Assembly: GCA_963457665.1 (NCBI GenBank)
Contig: OY735212.1
Coordinates: 2,816,897 to 2,880,896 of the forward strand
Origin: Thysanoteuthis rhombus
Taxonomy: Eukaryota; Mollusca; Cephalopoda; Oegopsida; Thysanoteuthidae
Direction of reading: 5' to 3'
Length of the DNA stretch: 64,000 nt
Position numbers and translations under genes: made by a program. A model generated the notes under the pieces. That model had not been told where the DNA came from and searched no databases. It saw only the letters and a program-made list of their open reading frames with translations. Shown here in pieces: positions 1-11,746 of this stretch. The stretch's first letter is position 1. Every line of letters begins with the position of its first letter.

Positions 1-470
1 GAGTTTGAAATTGATATGTCGGTGTTGGAGGACCTTACATTACTGATAAAGCAAATTATACTAGAATATCAAAGAATGATAACAGAACTTGTCCTTACTC
101 ACCCAATAGAAACCGTCACTTTACCAGCATCTTTTTGGGATGATTACAAAAGAAGAATTGGAAAAAAGGGTGATCAATGAATAAGTTACTTTTCTCACAT
201 TTTGTTGGACAGTGATCAGTAAAAAAAAAGTCTGAATTTTCAAAAACAAGCGTGGAGACAAAAAAGAGCGATCAATTTAGTATAAACTTATATTGTGAAT
301 TAGACCTACCAACTAAACTTCAAGTTTGGGGAAATTTTCAGAAAACTTTTTTTCTGTCAACATAATGGAATGAAATTGTTGAAATTAAATCCCTGTAGCT
401 CCATTGGCGTTCCTTTGTTCACATGATACTTAGATAGCCAGTCAGCTATGTTGACAGTTTAGTGACAGTC
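1..470 (-). repeat. RepA family copy, cut by window edge
   Basis: This is a member of an unnamed dispersed repeat of about 430 bp. Read on the minus strand it starts with paired ACTGTCA motifs (about 445-470), then a GACTGGCTATCT-like block, and near 160-260 a block with AATTCAGAC, GTCCAACAAAATG and TTCATTGATCACCC. The same blocks occur in the same order near 1.8, 20.5, 28.2 and 58.6 kb. No coding capacity or clear tRNA-like promoter is seen. It could be a SINE-like element or a MITE; the ends are not resolved. Confidence 0.6.
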
Positions 471-915
471 TTACTTAACGGTTTCTAATAACAAACTTAG
501 CCGATTCGTGACAAAGCAATGCACGTTTACATCAATAAGGTGAACGTATATGTTCATTTATGTGGCTGCAGTCAATAGGACATTGATCGTAGACCTGATT
601 TGCAAAATACTATTGGATTTGTGTTTATTCTATTTTGACAATGAACATGTTATTAACACATTTCCAATCTTTGCTCTTTAAAGGGTAAGTCTGTATTCAA
701 ACAGCGTTCGTCGGAACCCCAAGCTTCCGTGCGACCTTTTATGTGATTCTGCAAGACAAAATGACGTTTTTGCAATATACTAAATATTTCGTCATTACAT
801 GAACTCCTTCTTACACGTTCAAATAATTCTATGAACAGGGAAAGTTTTTTTTAGGGATTCCCTAGAAAATTTAATCATTGAAAAGGGTTTTCAAGGTGAA
901 GAAATAGTTTGAAGA
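471..915. other. AT-rich spacer, nothing recognised
   Basis: I see no open frame, RNA-like fold or known repeat here. Confidence 0.4.
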
Positions 916-917
916 CC

Positions 918-985
918 ACTGGTCTACTCAATTGGTCTTCTGCTAGTCGTAAAGCTCTTGGCATGTGAGTTTGAATCTCACTGTT
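918..985 (+). pseudogene. tRNA-like sequence, tRNA pseudogene or SINE head
   Basis: A box A-like stretch (CTACTCAATTGG, about 924-935) is followed by a T-arm of ideal geometry at about 965-981: GTGAG, a seven-base loop TTTGAAT, then CTCAC. The acceptor ends do not pair, so a working tRNA is unlikely. It lies just upstream of the mariner remnant. Confidence 0.45.
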
Positions 986-1104
986 TATTTTTTATACAAA
1001 CTATTATTTGATTATTTCGTGTAATATACCATTTTATAGCGTGACATTTGTCAGAATTTCACTCAATTCATTTTGTCAAACTTTTTCGTTTTACTATTTA
1101 TTCT

Positions 1105-1756
1105 ATTTACGAAGATAGAAAAACAACAAATTCGAGAAATATTTTGAATGAGTTCAAAAGGGGACGTAAATCAGTGGAAACTGCTCGCAATATCAACTGA
1201 GTATTTAACCAGGGGACTGTCAAAGAACGTACAGCTCAACATTAGTTTCCAAGATTTCGAAACGCGACACGAGTCCTTAAGATACGGACGACCTTCTGTG
1301 ATTGACAATATCCAATTAAGGGCCATTATCATGAGATTGCAGAGGAAGTAAGCGTTGACCATTCAACAGTTGTTCCGCATTGCAGCAAATTAGAAAAAAA
1401 AAGGCTCAACATGTCACGAGAAGTACCCTGTAGGATTCGTACGAACTGGGCTACGAAATTATACTTCATCCTGCTTACTCACCAGATCTTTCTCCGATCG
1501 ACTGTCATTTTTCAAGTAATTCATACTCTTCCTGCAAGGGAAGGTTTCCAACACCCAGGCATCAGCACGAAATGCTTCCGAAGAGTGCATTCATCCCATG
1601 ATCCGAGATTTCTACGCCTCTGGAATAAATGGATTTTTTTTTTGAGTCGGCAAAAATGTGTAGATGTTGGAGGTTCGTATTTCGATTAGTAACTTTTATT
1701 CTGGACTGCTTTTAAGTTGATGATGAAAAACTGCAATCATTCTGGCACCAATCTAA
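1105..1756 (+). pseudogene. mariner transposase remnant with internal deletion and 3' terminal repeat
   Basis: Cut-and-paste transposases of this group act on ~30-bp terminal repeats. Fragments of the protein are readable across frameshifts. The N-terminal helix-turn-helix part shows NEFKRGRKSVETARNIN, then GRPSVIDNIQLRAII and AEEVSVDHSTVV. Soon after comes HVTRSTL, then ELGYEIILHPAYSPDLSPID, the signature around the third catalytic aspartate of the DD34D family, and a C-terminus resembling QKCVDVGGSYFD at 1645-1689. The central catalytic region between about 1400 and 1415 is missing, so roughly 150 residues are lost. Positions 1731-1756 resemble the inward-reading right terminal repeat of Hsmar1-like mariners (GCACCAATCTAA at the outer end). 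No left terminal repeat was found. Stops and the deletion make it inactive. Confidence 0.88.
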
Positions 1757-1779
1757 TGTTCCTTATATAAACCAATTAA

Positions 1780-2190
1780 AAAACTGTCAATAAAAACAGT
1801 CCACATCTTCGGTTTTTAAGTGGATCTTGCTGGATGATGGATGGCATACTGTCTATGCATGTGTTACGAGTACGGGCTGCACCAATCAAAGCAGGGGGCT
1901 CAACATTTACTCATTGATATATCTAGATCAATTGAATTTCAATACGATTTCAGTAGGGTTTCGATTAGCAATAGGGGCTTACTCGGACTTGGTCCCTTAT
2001 TTTGTGTCAAGGGCATTCACAGTGTTTCTTTGAAAATCTGGCTGTTTCTACTGATGACAGCTAGATAAAAGGTGATGCAAGTAATTTAATTATTGATGAC
2101 CCCTATTTCCAATTTTTCAATTGATCATCCCCAACACTATCCTGTTAAAAGACATTTGACAGTTTCTATTAGATGACTAACGAGACCAGT
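1780..2190 (+). repeat. RepA family copy
   Basis: Starts with AAACTGTCAATAAAAACAGT, then CTTCGGTTTTTAAGTGG and CTTGCTGGATGATGGATGG. The distal half carries the TTATTGATGACCCC and ATTGATCATCCCC blocks, then GATGACTAACGAG. The order matches the copy at 58.5-58.95 kb, which carries GAGTGACTAACACGAT at the equivalent place. It begins ~25 bp beyond the mariner end. Confidence 0.65.
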
Positions 2191-2520
2191 GGTATAGATT
2201 TCTCCTTGTTCAGACGCTTTTTTTTCACTTACCCAAACATCAGTGTGTAAGAATCAATACTTTTGTGCATGGTTTCTTATAAGACAAAAGACATTAATTT
2301 ACAGTTTATGTTCTGGTGATTTTCGATTTTCGAGTTGTCAGACATCAGACCCAGCAAACCCTGGCACACTGCCAGTATCAGTGATCAGAAGAGGAACAGT
2401 AGCCTCCAGAGGTGGCCGTCTTAGAATTCCACTTGTCTTTCTAGACATAAGATTAACTTATAGGTTAAGATCAACGGATCGAAATCTGCATTAACACTAC
2501 GTTATTGAGATCGACCGCCC
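2191..2520. other. spacer, nothing recognised
   Basis: The 83-codon frame at 2243-2494 has no recognisable motif and no splice context. I treat it as chance. Confidence 0.35.
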
Positions 2521-2796
2521 AAGCATGCAGGGGTAGATAGGTAGGAAGGTATGTAGATGGATAGATTGATAGTTAGATAGGAATATAGGTATTAATGTAG
2601 GTAAGTCGATGGATAAATGAATAGATGTATAGTATGATAATAACCGACTACGACATAGCGACTCGTGGATAGATAGGAACAATTTGAGATATATCGACTA
2701 AAAAAAATGTGAGAAATGTTGATAAGTTTAAGATAGATGAAAAGACAGATAGAAATGGAAACAAAGATTTGAACAGATTGCTAGATATATTTGAAC

Positions 2797-2861
<65 letters not shown>

Positions 2862-2960
2862 TTAACACAGATAGATTTGAACAAACTGAGATAGATAGAT
2901 AGATAGATAGATAGATATGGGATAGACAGATGCATAGATAAATTGATAGATATGAAAAGG
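2521..2960. repeat. GATA-rich degenerate array with two pure tracts
   Basis: Pure (GATA)n lies at about 2798-2862 and 2889-2919. The rest is diverged GATA, GATT and GTAG units. Minus-strand translations into repeated LSIY are artefacts of the repeat. Confidence 0.9.
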
Positions 2961-3967
2961 CATTGATAAATGGTTGAGAAAAAATGAAATAGCTCGTTGG
3001 TTAGTTATCTGATAGCAAGCTATTTACGTTAACAGATAGACGAGTAGGCAAGAACACACTGGAATAAAAAGACATGGCTGCCATAAGGGTGCTTGAATTT
3101 TCAAAAATATCCACGAATGTATTGATTGGATCAGCCGTAGGAAGATTGTATTGAGCCAATTTACCAAGTAGGGAGGTTCCACATGCCTGGAAGGTCAACC
3201 ACTGAAATTGTAGTTTATATCAAGACTCGAAAATCGATGAAAGGTGCCTGAAGCAACCGTGCGATAAAATCAGTTACCATATAGAATCTTTTGCAAGTGA
3301 AACATGCATACATACATAGTTGCTTACATACGTACATATATAGAAACATACGTGCATGTAAAGGAACAGATTCTGATCACACAACCGAGGTAAATAGAAA
3401 CAGACTATGATATATCGAATCAAGGAGATTGAGAGATAGTTGATTCGGCTGAGATAGATCAGTACATAGTTATATTCACCGTGTGTTATCCGAGGCTCTT
3501 TACTAACGAACTCTTCTCTAAAGCCATTAGTCTGAGTTGGATAAGTAGAAGCTTCCAGACTTCCAATTCCGCTCTCCATGATAACCACGCTTAATTCAAA
3601 TGATGATTTCGATTCCATCTTCGGAAAAAGTATCTTTTGGCCAAATAATGATTCTCGGAGATAAATGTATGGAAGACAACTCAGCAAATATAGCGAATGA
3701 AATGATTACGAAAATTTTACTTCCTTTCCTTTAGTTCTCCATCTTGTTTTCTTTCTCTTTTTTCTTTCTAATCTGATATATTTTTAGGCGAAGATTAAAG
3801 TCATATCTGATTCTTCAACGATACGTAATATATTTCCTAGGTTTTAGGTATATGAAGGGAAAAATCGTGCTAGATCAGCACACGAATCAGGAACTTGCAC
3901 ATCTATGGTCTGACATACAGATTCCTTTCATTTTGAACAAAATCATTTCAAATGAACTTTCCAAGTT
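2961..3967. other. spacer with scattered short repeats
   Basis: Only short ACATAC and GATA remnants near 3300-3460 are visible. The minus-strand frame at 3274-3687 (137 codons) is the longest here, but it starts in simple repeat and shows no motif I know. Confidence 0.35.
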
Positions 3968-3969
3968 TT

Positions 3970-4149
3970 TTTCATCTCATAATTATTACCATTCATATCA
4001 CTATAATTATCATCATTATGATAATATCATTATCATCATTATTATGATCATTATCATCATTAATGATATTATCATTATCATTATCATTATCATCATTATA
4101 ATTACCATTATCATTATCATTATGAGTATTATCATCATCATCATCATCA

Positions 4150-4206
<57 letters not shown>
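3970..4206. repeat. (ATT/ATC)n microsatellite
   Basis: A degenerate ATTATC/ATCATT array grades into pure (ATT)n at about 4150-4206. Confidence 0.92.
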
Positions 4207-4209
<3 letters not shown>

Positions 4210-4307
4210 TTAGAATCTTCATACCATATTCCCTGAGGTCATGACTAGAAACCTAAGTGTCCAGCCTTCCTGGCGGCTATCTTGCAATCCTCACCAGATG
4301 CATATTG

Positions 4308-4392
4308 TTGATGTTGTTGATGTTGTTGTTGTTGTAGTTACTGTTGTTGTTATTGTTTCTGTCGCTGTTCTTACTGATGTTATTGTTTTTGT
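4308..4392. repeat. imperfect (TTG)n tract
   Basis: TTG triplets are interrupted by ATG and CTG variants. Confidence 0.8.
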
Positions 4393-4850
4393 GTGTATCA
4401 CTATTTCAGAAATGTTATGATTCTTCTTTATATAAGAATCATTAAAAAAAAAAAGAATAGAAAAATATTAGCCATGATGACGATGTTGTTGCTGGCATTC
4501 TTTCTCCGGTTAATGTTGTGTCTTCCTTTCTTCACTGGCTCCGTGCTTATCATTACACACATTTGGAGGCTGAGGATTATATATCGATTTGTTTTTCGTC
4601 TCTTCTACATCTCGGCATTAGAATGGACATGCACGACTCTCTTTCTTTATTGATAACTTATTATTCTGTCTGCACCGGAATACATTAATGTATAAGCTCA
4701 ACTTCGTTACTTAATCTCACTGAAATGTTGTTGGTGGTGTCGTCTCTGGCCTGAGACTGAGACAATGATTTATATTGCAAGAAATGTCCTTGACTTGGAC
4801 AAGATCTTTTGACTTGCTAATGGCGTCCTAATGCAATATTCTAGATAGAT

Positions 4851-4851
<1 letters not shown>

Positions 4852-4921
<70 letters not shown>
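4852..4921. repeat. (TA)n microsatellite
   Basis: Pure TA dinucleotides, about 35 copies, directly before the RepA fragment that starts at 4925. Confidence 0.95.
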
Positions 4922-4922
<1 letters not shown>

Positions 4923-4924
4923 TC

Positions 4925-5050
4925 AAACAAAACTGTCACCCAAACTCTCAGCATAGGTTTATTTCAGTTTTCAATTGATCTGGATGGCTATGTGCGTATC
5001 ACGTGTGCAGGCCGTGCCAATGAAACTACAGGGCTGAAAATTCAAATATT
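4925..5050 (+). repeat. RepA family, 5' fragment
   Basis: Shows AAAACTGTCACCCAAACT, GGTTTATTTCAGTTTTC, then ATGGCTATGTGCGTATCACG and GGCCGTGCCAATGAAAC. This matches the first ~120 bp of the other copies. The distal half is not recognisable. Confidence 0.6.
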
Positions 5051-5581
5051 TACCCTTTATTATGTCAGGAAAAACCTTTCTTTTAAATACTCTCAAAACC
5101 TCTTTAAAAAGGTTTTCAGTTTGAAATGTAATCTTAGAGTGAACAAATTGGCAGAATTTGGACAGAAGGTTTGAAAGATACTGATACTTTATGCACTCAT
5201 TGATTATCATGATTATCTATTTTCAATTTAACTACACGTATGTGGGTGTGTATTTATTCGTGTCCATGAGTGTAAATGAATGGAGAAGTGTGAATATTGG
5301 CACCTTCAGTTTTATGTTATAAACTACCCTCATTTGAAAGCTTTAGAAGCGGCAGAAATATTAGCCCAAGAACAGCAAAAATTATCTCCAATAATTTGGT
5401 CAAACCAAGACGAATTAGGAGAAAATTGAGACGAACGATGAGCGCCTAGCTTTTTGACAAAGTATATTTTATCTGATGATTTGAAGTTAGCTGAAATTCC
5501 AGACACTGCATCAAACAACTTCCTTGGTCATATCTTCCTCTTTGTACCATAATAGCCCTTGGGAAGGGTTCAAGAATTGAA
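5051..5581. other. spacer, nothing recognised
   Basis: No motif-bearing frame or known repeat seen. Confidence 0.35.
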
Positions 5582-5601
5582 GAATCGATTGATAGACAGA
5601 C

Positions 5602-5664
<63 letters not shown>
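5582..5664. repeat. (GATA)n microsatellite
   Basis: About 18 GATA units after a few GACA units at the left edge. Confidence 0.93.
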
Positions 5665-6540
5665 AGGATCGATCAATAAAAAGAAAATTAATTTTAATTG
5701 AAATTAAAAAATCAAATTGAAATATTGTGCATACATAATTGAAAATCATACAGCGTATATTATTGAAATTATGGAACAGAAAATAAAAAAATCTGCATTC
5801 ATAGAGAAACAATATTATCTAATTTTTCAGGAATATGTAGGTCCTAATTACGAATAATATTAGAAAGCGATTTCGACTTTGAAATATAGCAGGAATCACA
5901 TTCAAAAGTCAGTTGATGCAATTGGAATCACATGACCAGTTGCCTCATAGTTCCTACGGTATCATATTCTACGAATCTATAAGACACCAAAATCAAATAA
6001 GTATAAATATTGGTAAGAAAAACATATGAGAGAACCTTCCACCAGATCTTTCACGAGGTCGAGCAAATAAATACTCCAAACACCTCCCCTCACGCCTTGC
6101 CGAATCTCTTACGCCAGTCATGGTCTAAAATACTACAAACTTCAATTTCAGAAATTATAATGCTAATCATAATTATACACAAAGATTGGTTGTTGCTCTT
6201 TAATTGGCTAAATGAACGTCAAAACCCCATTTTGCACTGAATAAGATAAAAGGAAAACTGTGAATTTTCATTTACTTGCATGTCTCTGTACGTATTTTTC
6301 CCACAACCAAAAAGTAAGGTGTTCCAATAAAAACTTTCGGTTGTCGAAAAAACCTTGAGCAGAGAGAACATTAATCTGGTGACCTTTTTTTTTATAATGC
6401 TGACTTGAGTTGAATCAACTGGGGTTTAGCAGAGAGAACGAGAGTAAGCTCGCTGTCTGTATATGTTGCTGCAAAATAAATGCTGTAGAATATATTTTTT
6501 GTAAAAAGAAAAAAGTGGCGTAAAATAAACTTCCAAAAGT

Positions 6541-6543
<3 letters not shown>
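5665..6543. other. spacer, nothing recognised
   Basis: AT-rich; a 76-codon frame at 6010-6240 has no motif. Confidence 0.3.

Positions 6544-6602
<59 letters not shown>
6544..6602. repeat. (TA)n microsatellite
   Basis: Pure TA tract, about 29 units. Confidence 0.95.
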
Positions 6603-6603
<1 letters not shown>

Positions 6604-7082
6604 TAGTTTTTTTCGGGAAAGTAAGCAGTTATTTGATATTGGTGAGCAACAGTTTACTTCCAAGTAAATCCTGTTGGGACCTCACATACAAATCCTGACG
6701 TCCCTCTTATTTTTCAAATCAGTTTGAAATCTCTTCGTTGAAAGTCAACAGTCCCTGACAGACAACTCAGACAGACTTAGTTGCTGCGCTGTTTTGCAGA
6801 AGGAAGAACCAAGAAAACATCAAACATGAATTGGTCACTTTAAATGCAACGTTTACGAAGAATACGAACAACCACGATGGTGTTTCACTACCGACTAAGT
6901 AACCCCACAACAAGCAAGATTTCCGTCATTGGTTGACAAGTTACATAAAGATCGCATGAAAGTTTTTCGAGATATTCAAAATGGCTTGATATTTTTCTGA
7001 CGGACCTCATATCTGTATGTTTTTGTCGATGTGTTAACGAAAGATCATGCTCTATGTTTTAGATAGTATTCCCAAAATAGAG

Positions 7083-7084
<2 letters not shown>

Positions 7085-7167
<83 letters not shown>
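7085..7167. repeat. (TA)n microsatellite
   Basis: Pure TA tract, about 41 units. The 6603-7084 stretch before it shows nothing I recognise. Confidence 0.95.
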
Positions 7168-7169
<2 letters not shown>

Positions 7170-8083
7170 TAATGCACAACATTACGTCAATCAGAAAATT
7201 CTGTTGATATTTTCAATGTTCCATGGATTGATTTATTCCTTTCTAGGCTTCCGTACATCAAAATTATGGACGTTATCTTTCCGTGGGGACTAATGAAAGA
7301 ACTTTGAACTCACTACAGCGGTAATGATCTGCAAAACTACTTTGCTAATCACTACCCAACGGCAAGACTCCATTACACCTGGTTACCCAATTTTAAATTG
7401 AATTTCAGTGACCTGTTGAAATATTTTTTTTAAGTCTTGCACCAATCACATCAGCGACAGCATCCAGGTAGGTGTGCATCTTCGAGACAGTTATGCAAGC
7501 CCATTATCTGCGACAGGAGCATCTCAGTTGCAATGCTCCAAACAGGGTAACATTGATTATTGGTTTTTGGTGAGGGAATCTTGTTATCGAAGGAAAATAA
7601 TGTCAATTCAATATGCAATTTGACAAAAGTTGTCAGTAACTTTAAGTGGAAGGGTCCATAGTGCAACTGATGGAAATTTCTGTCATTTGCAGATGAACCA
7701 TGGAACTGCAATGACTTAAATTTCACTCATCAGCAGTGAATGAGTTCGATTACATTTGTCAAGAAAGGGAGAAAAGGGGTAAAAGGGAGAAAGAGAATAG
7801 AAAAGAAAGAAAGATAGGAAGAAAATAAAAGAAAAAACTCGATATTTGACGTGAACAAATCGAAACTAAAACTTACAATTATAAAATATAAATATAAATA
7901 AAACTTACATCATAATCGGTATGTATATCTTTCGTTGTCATAGTTTACCAACCTTCCTCTCTCGGAACAATGTGATGTAAGGTTTATTTGACCCAACACT
8001 CGTAGCACATATTTATGTAATCCCCGCAACTATAGTGTCACGAGATCATCGGAGCAAGCATGACTTGGTCACAGGACAAACCT
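7168..8083. other. spacer; purine-rich patch at 7765-7830
   Basis: No gene or named repeat seen. The 91-codon minus frame at 7451-7726 has no recognised domain. Confidence 0.3.
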
Positions 8084-8165
8084 TGATCCCATTTATCCTG
8101 GGGTTACAGAACAAACCCTGAGCTGTCTTGACTTGACTACGCAAAGCAATACCACGCTTCAGTAA
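8084..8165 (+). repeat. RepD family fragment, single copy
   Basis: The core CAGAACAAACCCTGAGC followed by CTTGACTTGACTACGCAAAG and CAATACCACGC is shared with two direct copies at 49.9 and 50.2 kb. The family is unnamed and I see no promoter or coding capacity. Confidence 0.5.
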
Positions 8166-8671
8166 ACCCTCATTTCCTCGGACATCGCATCTGAATCTGA
8201 AAAGGCATTTCTCATGTTTCAGCTCTCCACTTTGAATGAACTGGATTTCTCTTATGATCCGACACGACACTACAAAGAAAACATCCAACAGATAGACAAT
8301 CGTGGAACGCGATTTTGGTTCTTGGTCAGGGAGAGTTACTCTTTGACTGTTTACGTGTAAAAAGGATAGAAAATGGTTATAATTCTAAAATTTCCCTTCC
8401 TATCGAGGACAGTGATATTCATAGACAATTGTTTTTCTTACTTCATGTAAAAAAAAGGTGTCAATTTGCTTGTTGACCAGTTGCAAATGAGATTTTAGAT
8501 TATCACTGACTCGGCCACAAGAGTTTGAAGGAAATAATTGACATTTTTTATACTTTTAAGGCATAATCAATTCGAAAAAAATTATCATCCGAGGGAAAAA
8601 AGCAAAAAAAAAATGCACTGTGTTATTGAAGAGATTTGATATTTTAAACATTTTAGATCAGAACATCGTCA

Positions 8672-9446
8672 TCGTTGTCATCAGTCTTTTATTGCACGTC
8701 GTTGGTCCTGGACGTTCCCCAGGATTTGCCACATCTCTTTACTGTGGTCATCATCGGACCAATATTTCCTGAACCTGTCCAGTTTATCTTGCCATCTCAT
8801 ACTCTGCCGGTATCCATCTGCAACATGACCAGTCCATCGCCATTTTAGTTTTGTAACAGTTTCTATGATGTCACGGACTCCCATTTTTCCCCTGACATAC
8901 TGTGATGTCTAGTGGTCTCTCCATAAGATGTTAAGCATGATTCTTTCTTGTACACGTTGCATGGTTCCCAGTTTGCAGATCTGTCTTTTGGTTAGGTCCC
9001 CTGTTTCCGCTCCATTGGTTGTATACATTTTTTTATAAGACTAATGGGATTTTCTCGTTCTTGAAAGTTGAGCTTACTCTTCTGATTTTTGCCATCCTAG
9101 AGTGATTCTTTGCTTGATTTCCTCTTCTTTTGAGGATCTCATGAAGACTTGTTTCCTTCAGTAGATGTTGTGGTTTACTTTACTTTCTCTATGTTTTTTT
9201 GTTTTTTTTATTGATCACTCGGCGTTTATTTCCAACATATTAGTTGTGTATGATCTTTGTTTTTTTGAAGTTCACGTGAAGGCCAACTTTCTTGCTTTCT
9301 TCAGTTAGTTCATTTAGCATAAGTTGCGGGTCGCAGAGGTTTTCAGCTAAGCAGACAATGTTGTCTGTAAATCTGGGGTTACTCTGTTATTCGCTGTCTG
9401 TTCTGATTCTTTTGTTTTCCCAGTCTAGGTTTCTGAAGAGAGCTCA
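8672..9446 (-). pseudogene. RTE-type LINE, 3' part of reverse transcriptase and C-terminal region
   Basis: LINE reverse transcriptases copy their own RNA at a nicked target site. Read on the minus strand, this shows LFRNLDWENKRI, then RFTDNIVCLAENL at the palm (the usual catalytic FADD has become FTDN), then ESKKVGLHVNFKKTK. Next come the LKETSLHEILKRR block, FKNEKIPLVL, NGAETGDLTKR, VQERIMLNILWRDH and LKWRWTGHVADGYRQSMRW. The order matches RTE-clade endonuclease-reverse transcriptases. Frameshifts and stops make it dead. The minus-strand 3' end, near 8690, runs into GATGAC-like short repeats, typical of RTE tails. The upstream part of the same protein lies directly adjacent in opposite orientation. 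Confidence 0.9.
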
Positions 9447-9448
9447 AA

Positions 9449-9745
9449 ATGCCACTAGCGGTAGCTTTTGTAGATTTGAAGGAGGCCTTAGAATCAGTAG
9501 AAATTCCAAAGGTTATTGATGCTATCACCTGACAAGGTGTAGACCCCGTATACATCAGTGTTGCATTACCTACACAACTGATCCTTTATCAGTTTACATA
9601 AAGACTCAGAGAGCTTTCAGCTCCAGAAAAGGGGTAAGACAAGGTAATACCAGCTCTCCCAAACCCTTTGCAGCCTGACACGAGATTATCTTCAGAAATG
9701 TGAACTGAGAAAGCAAAGGAATTAGACTTTAGTAATCCTTTGAAC
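9449..9745 (+). pseudogene. RTE-type LINE, upstream reverse-transcriptase segment, inverted
   Basis: The forward strand reads PLAVAFVDLKEALESVEIPK and VIDAIT, QGVDPVYIS, then KGVRQGNTSSPKPFAA (the RQGD-type motif) and EIIFRNVN-ESKGIR. This is the segment that normally precedes and joins LFRNLDWENKRI. Both pieces contain the FRN..WE.KGI stretch, so the two halves overlap by about 40 bp of element sequence at the inversion. A stop within VIDAIT and frameshifts break it. Confidence 0.88.
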
Positions 9746-11386
9746 CTTCCTGAGGATCATTTTTCAATTGCACATTTATGTAAAATTAGGTAGAAAATAT
9801 ACTTCAAATTAGTCTGGCGGCTCTGGGAATTTTTAGGGTTTCTTCTTATATTTAATGAACCTTTCTGGATCCTTGATCTTACGGGTCTTTAAATATGCGC
9901 CTCAATTATCTTCAAGTTGATTTTTACGGATTGGGATTCCTTTTGCTATTTTCACCCAAAGCTTGGGAACAAAAGTGTGTACCAAAATTTTTTTTTTTTC
10001 AAATTCAGATTCGTCCCTCTCTTAGACTGTATACCAGCCGAAAACATAGTCTTCTCTGTCATTCTACCCTTAGAGGTTGGAGGAGAATTGGGCATTATTT
10101 CAGATCGAAAGCAAAAACTTCCTCAATCAATATTAACATTAAGGCTAACCGTTTCGCCATCCTGACTTCAAGGCCTAATGATTCCTCGACCAAATGCTGG
10201 TATTTCTAGTTCCATCACTAGAAAGGCACAACTTGATTTTATCAGTACAGAGGTACCCATTTTCTTCAGCACTGTAAACTGCTTTTGACATTGAAAGTAT
10301 TCTTGCTGGCCGAACCACCATTTGAAATTAACGACAGGGTGGGTGAAAAGAATCAGCCTGTTTGAAATTGATGATAACTTGATTATTTATTTGTCGATTC
10401 TAGTTAAACTACCTCTATTCTGGTCCATGCAACAATAGTATTTGCATGTTGTGTCAAAATTATCGATTTTTTATAAGCGTTTCGGTATGTCCCGATAGAC
10501 GTTTGCAGGGAGTCCGGTGGTTAGTAGGCTATAAGATGTCCAATGTGCCCTTTTAGTTGATCCAGAGTGCGTTGTTTGGTGTTTTACACATCCTCCTACG
10601 CCTATCCCTGAGGGAAGAATAATGAAACTAGAACAAAAGAGGACACATAATTTCTTATAAAAGTTACACCTCTCTCACCTTGTGGATGATAAATCATTTG
10701 TTCGTGGCTAATACATCCAATTTTGTTTCTAAAACGTTTATGTAACGAATTTGATATTGTGTGGTCCTGAGGGGAAATGCTGAAATTAATCTAAGGAAAG
10801 GTTTCGTTCATCGACTACGGTTTTTGTCTAATTCATTTATTCCTCACGGCTGGTTTACCGCGTGAATCGAATATATTTCTGGGCAGGGGCGTGGGAGGCG
10901 TGATAGGGGTTGAGTAAAAAGTGCAGCTGACCCATAACATTTTATATTACCAGATGGTATAATTTCTACTCAGCCTGGTGACAGATGCTTTATGGCCCCG
11001 GTATGGGTCGGTGGTCTAGTAATTGGGGACACCTGTCTCAGTATGTGTAACTGTGATGACTCGATTCCGAGCAAATTACCAATTCTCGCTGGATACCATC
11101 TTGCTCCCATCAATTTGTTATTTTCCTTTAAATTATCAAATAAAGTATCATATATACATGGTCGAAACGACACCGAGCTACTCTCTGGGTCCATGTTTGA
11201 TCACCTACCCCACCAAGCTACCGTATCAGTCGAATATTTCATGTATAATTTGCTACCTTGGATTATAAGCACTCCCAATTCAGCTTCGATTCCGAATGAA
11301 ACATGCAGTTTGCCCGGTATACAGTCATGTATACAATTATATACATATGTATGCATATATTTTAATATATACACAATGCATACACA

Positions 11387-11388
<2 letters not shown>
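9746..11388. other. spacer, nothing recognised
   Basis: Two overlapping frames near 9900-10200 and two near 11000-11450 show no motif; the latter run into the microsatellite. No repeat family recognised. Confidence 0.3.
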
Positions 11389-11456
<68 letters not shown>

Positions 11457-11472
11457 CATACATACATACATG

Positions 11473-11508
<36 letters not shown>

Positions 11509-11554
11509 CATACATGCACATATATATATATATATATATATAAATACATACATG

Positions 11555-11592
<38 letters not shown>

Positions 11593-11594
11593 CA

Positions 11595-11630
<36 letters not shown>

Positions 11631-11679
11631 CATACATGCACATATATATATATATATATATATAAATACATACATGCAC

Positions 11680-11737
<58 letters not shown>

Positions 11738-11746
11738 GTATATAGA
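11389..11746. repeat. compound TA / CATACATGCACA microsatellite with higher-order period
   Basis: Five (TA)n blocks are separated by near-identical spacers built on AAATACATACATGCACA, starting near 11452, 11504, 11541, 11626 and 11664, with a variant near 11588. A (CA)n tract at 11700-11720 and a final TA block close the array. Long minus-strand YIYIY frames here are artefacts. Confidence 0.95.

Noticed and set aside
2648..2935. Tandem array that might be a CRISPR-like repeat-spacer structure
   Set aside because: It is simple GATA repeat without unique spacers, in a eukaryotic context.
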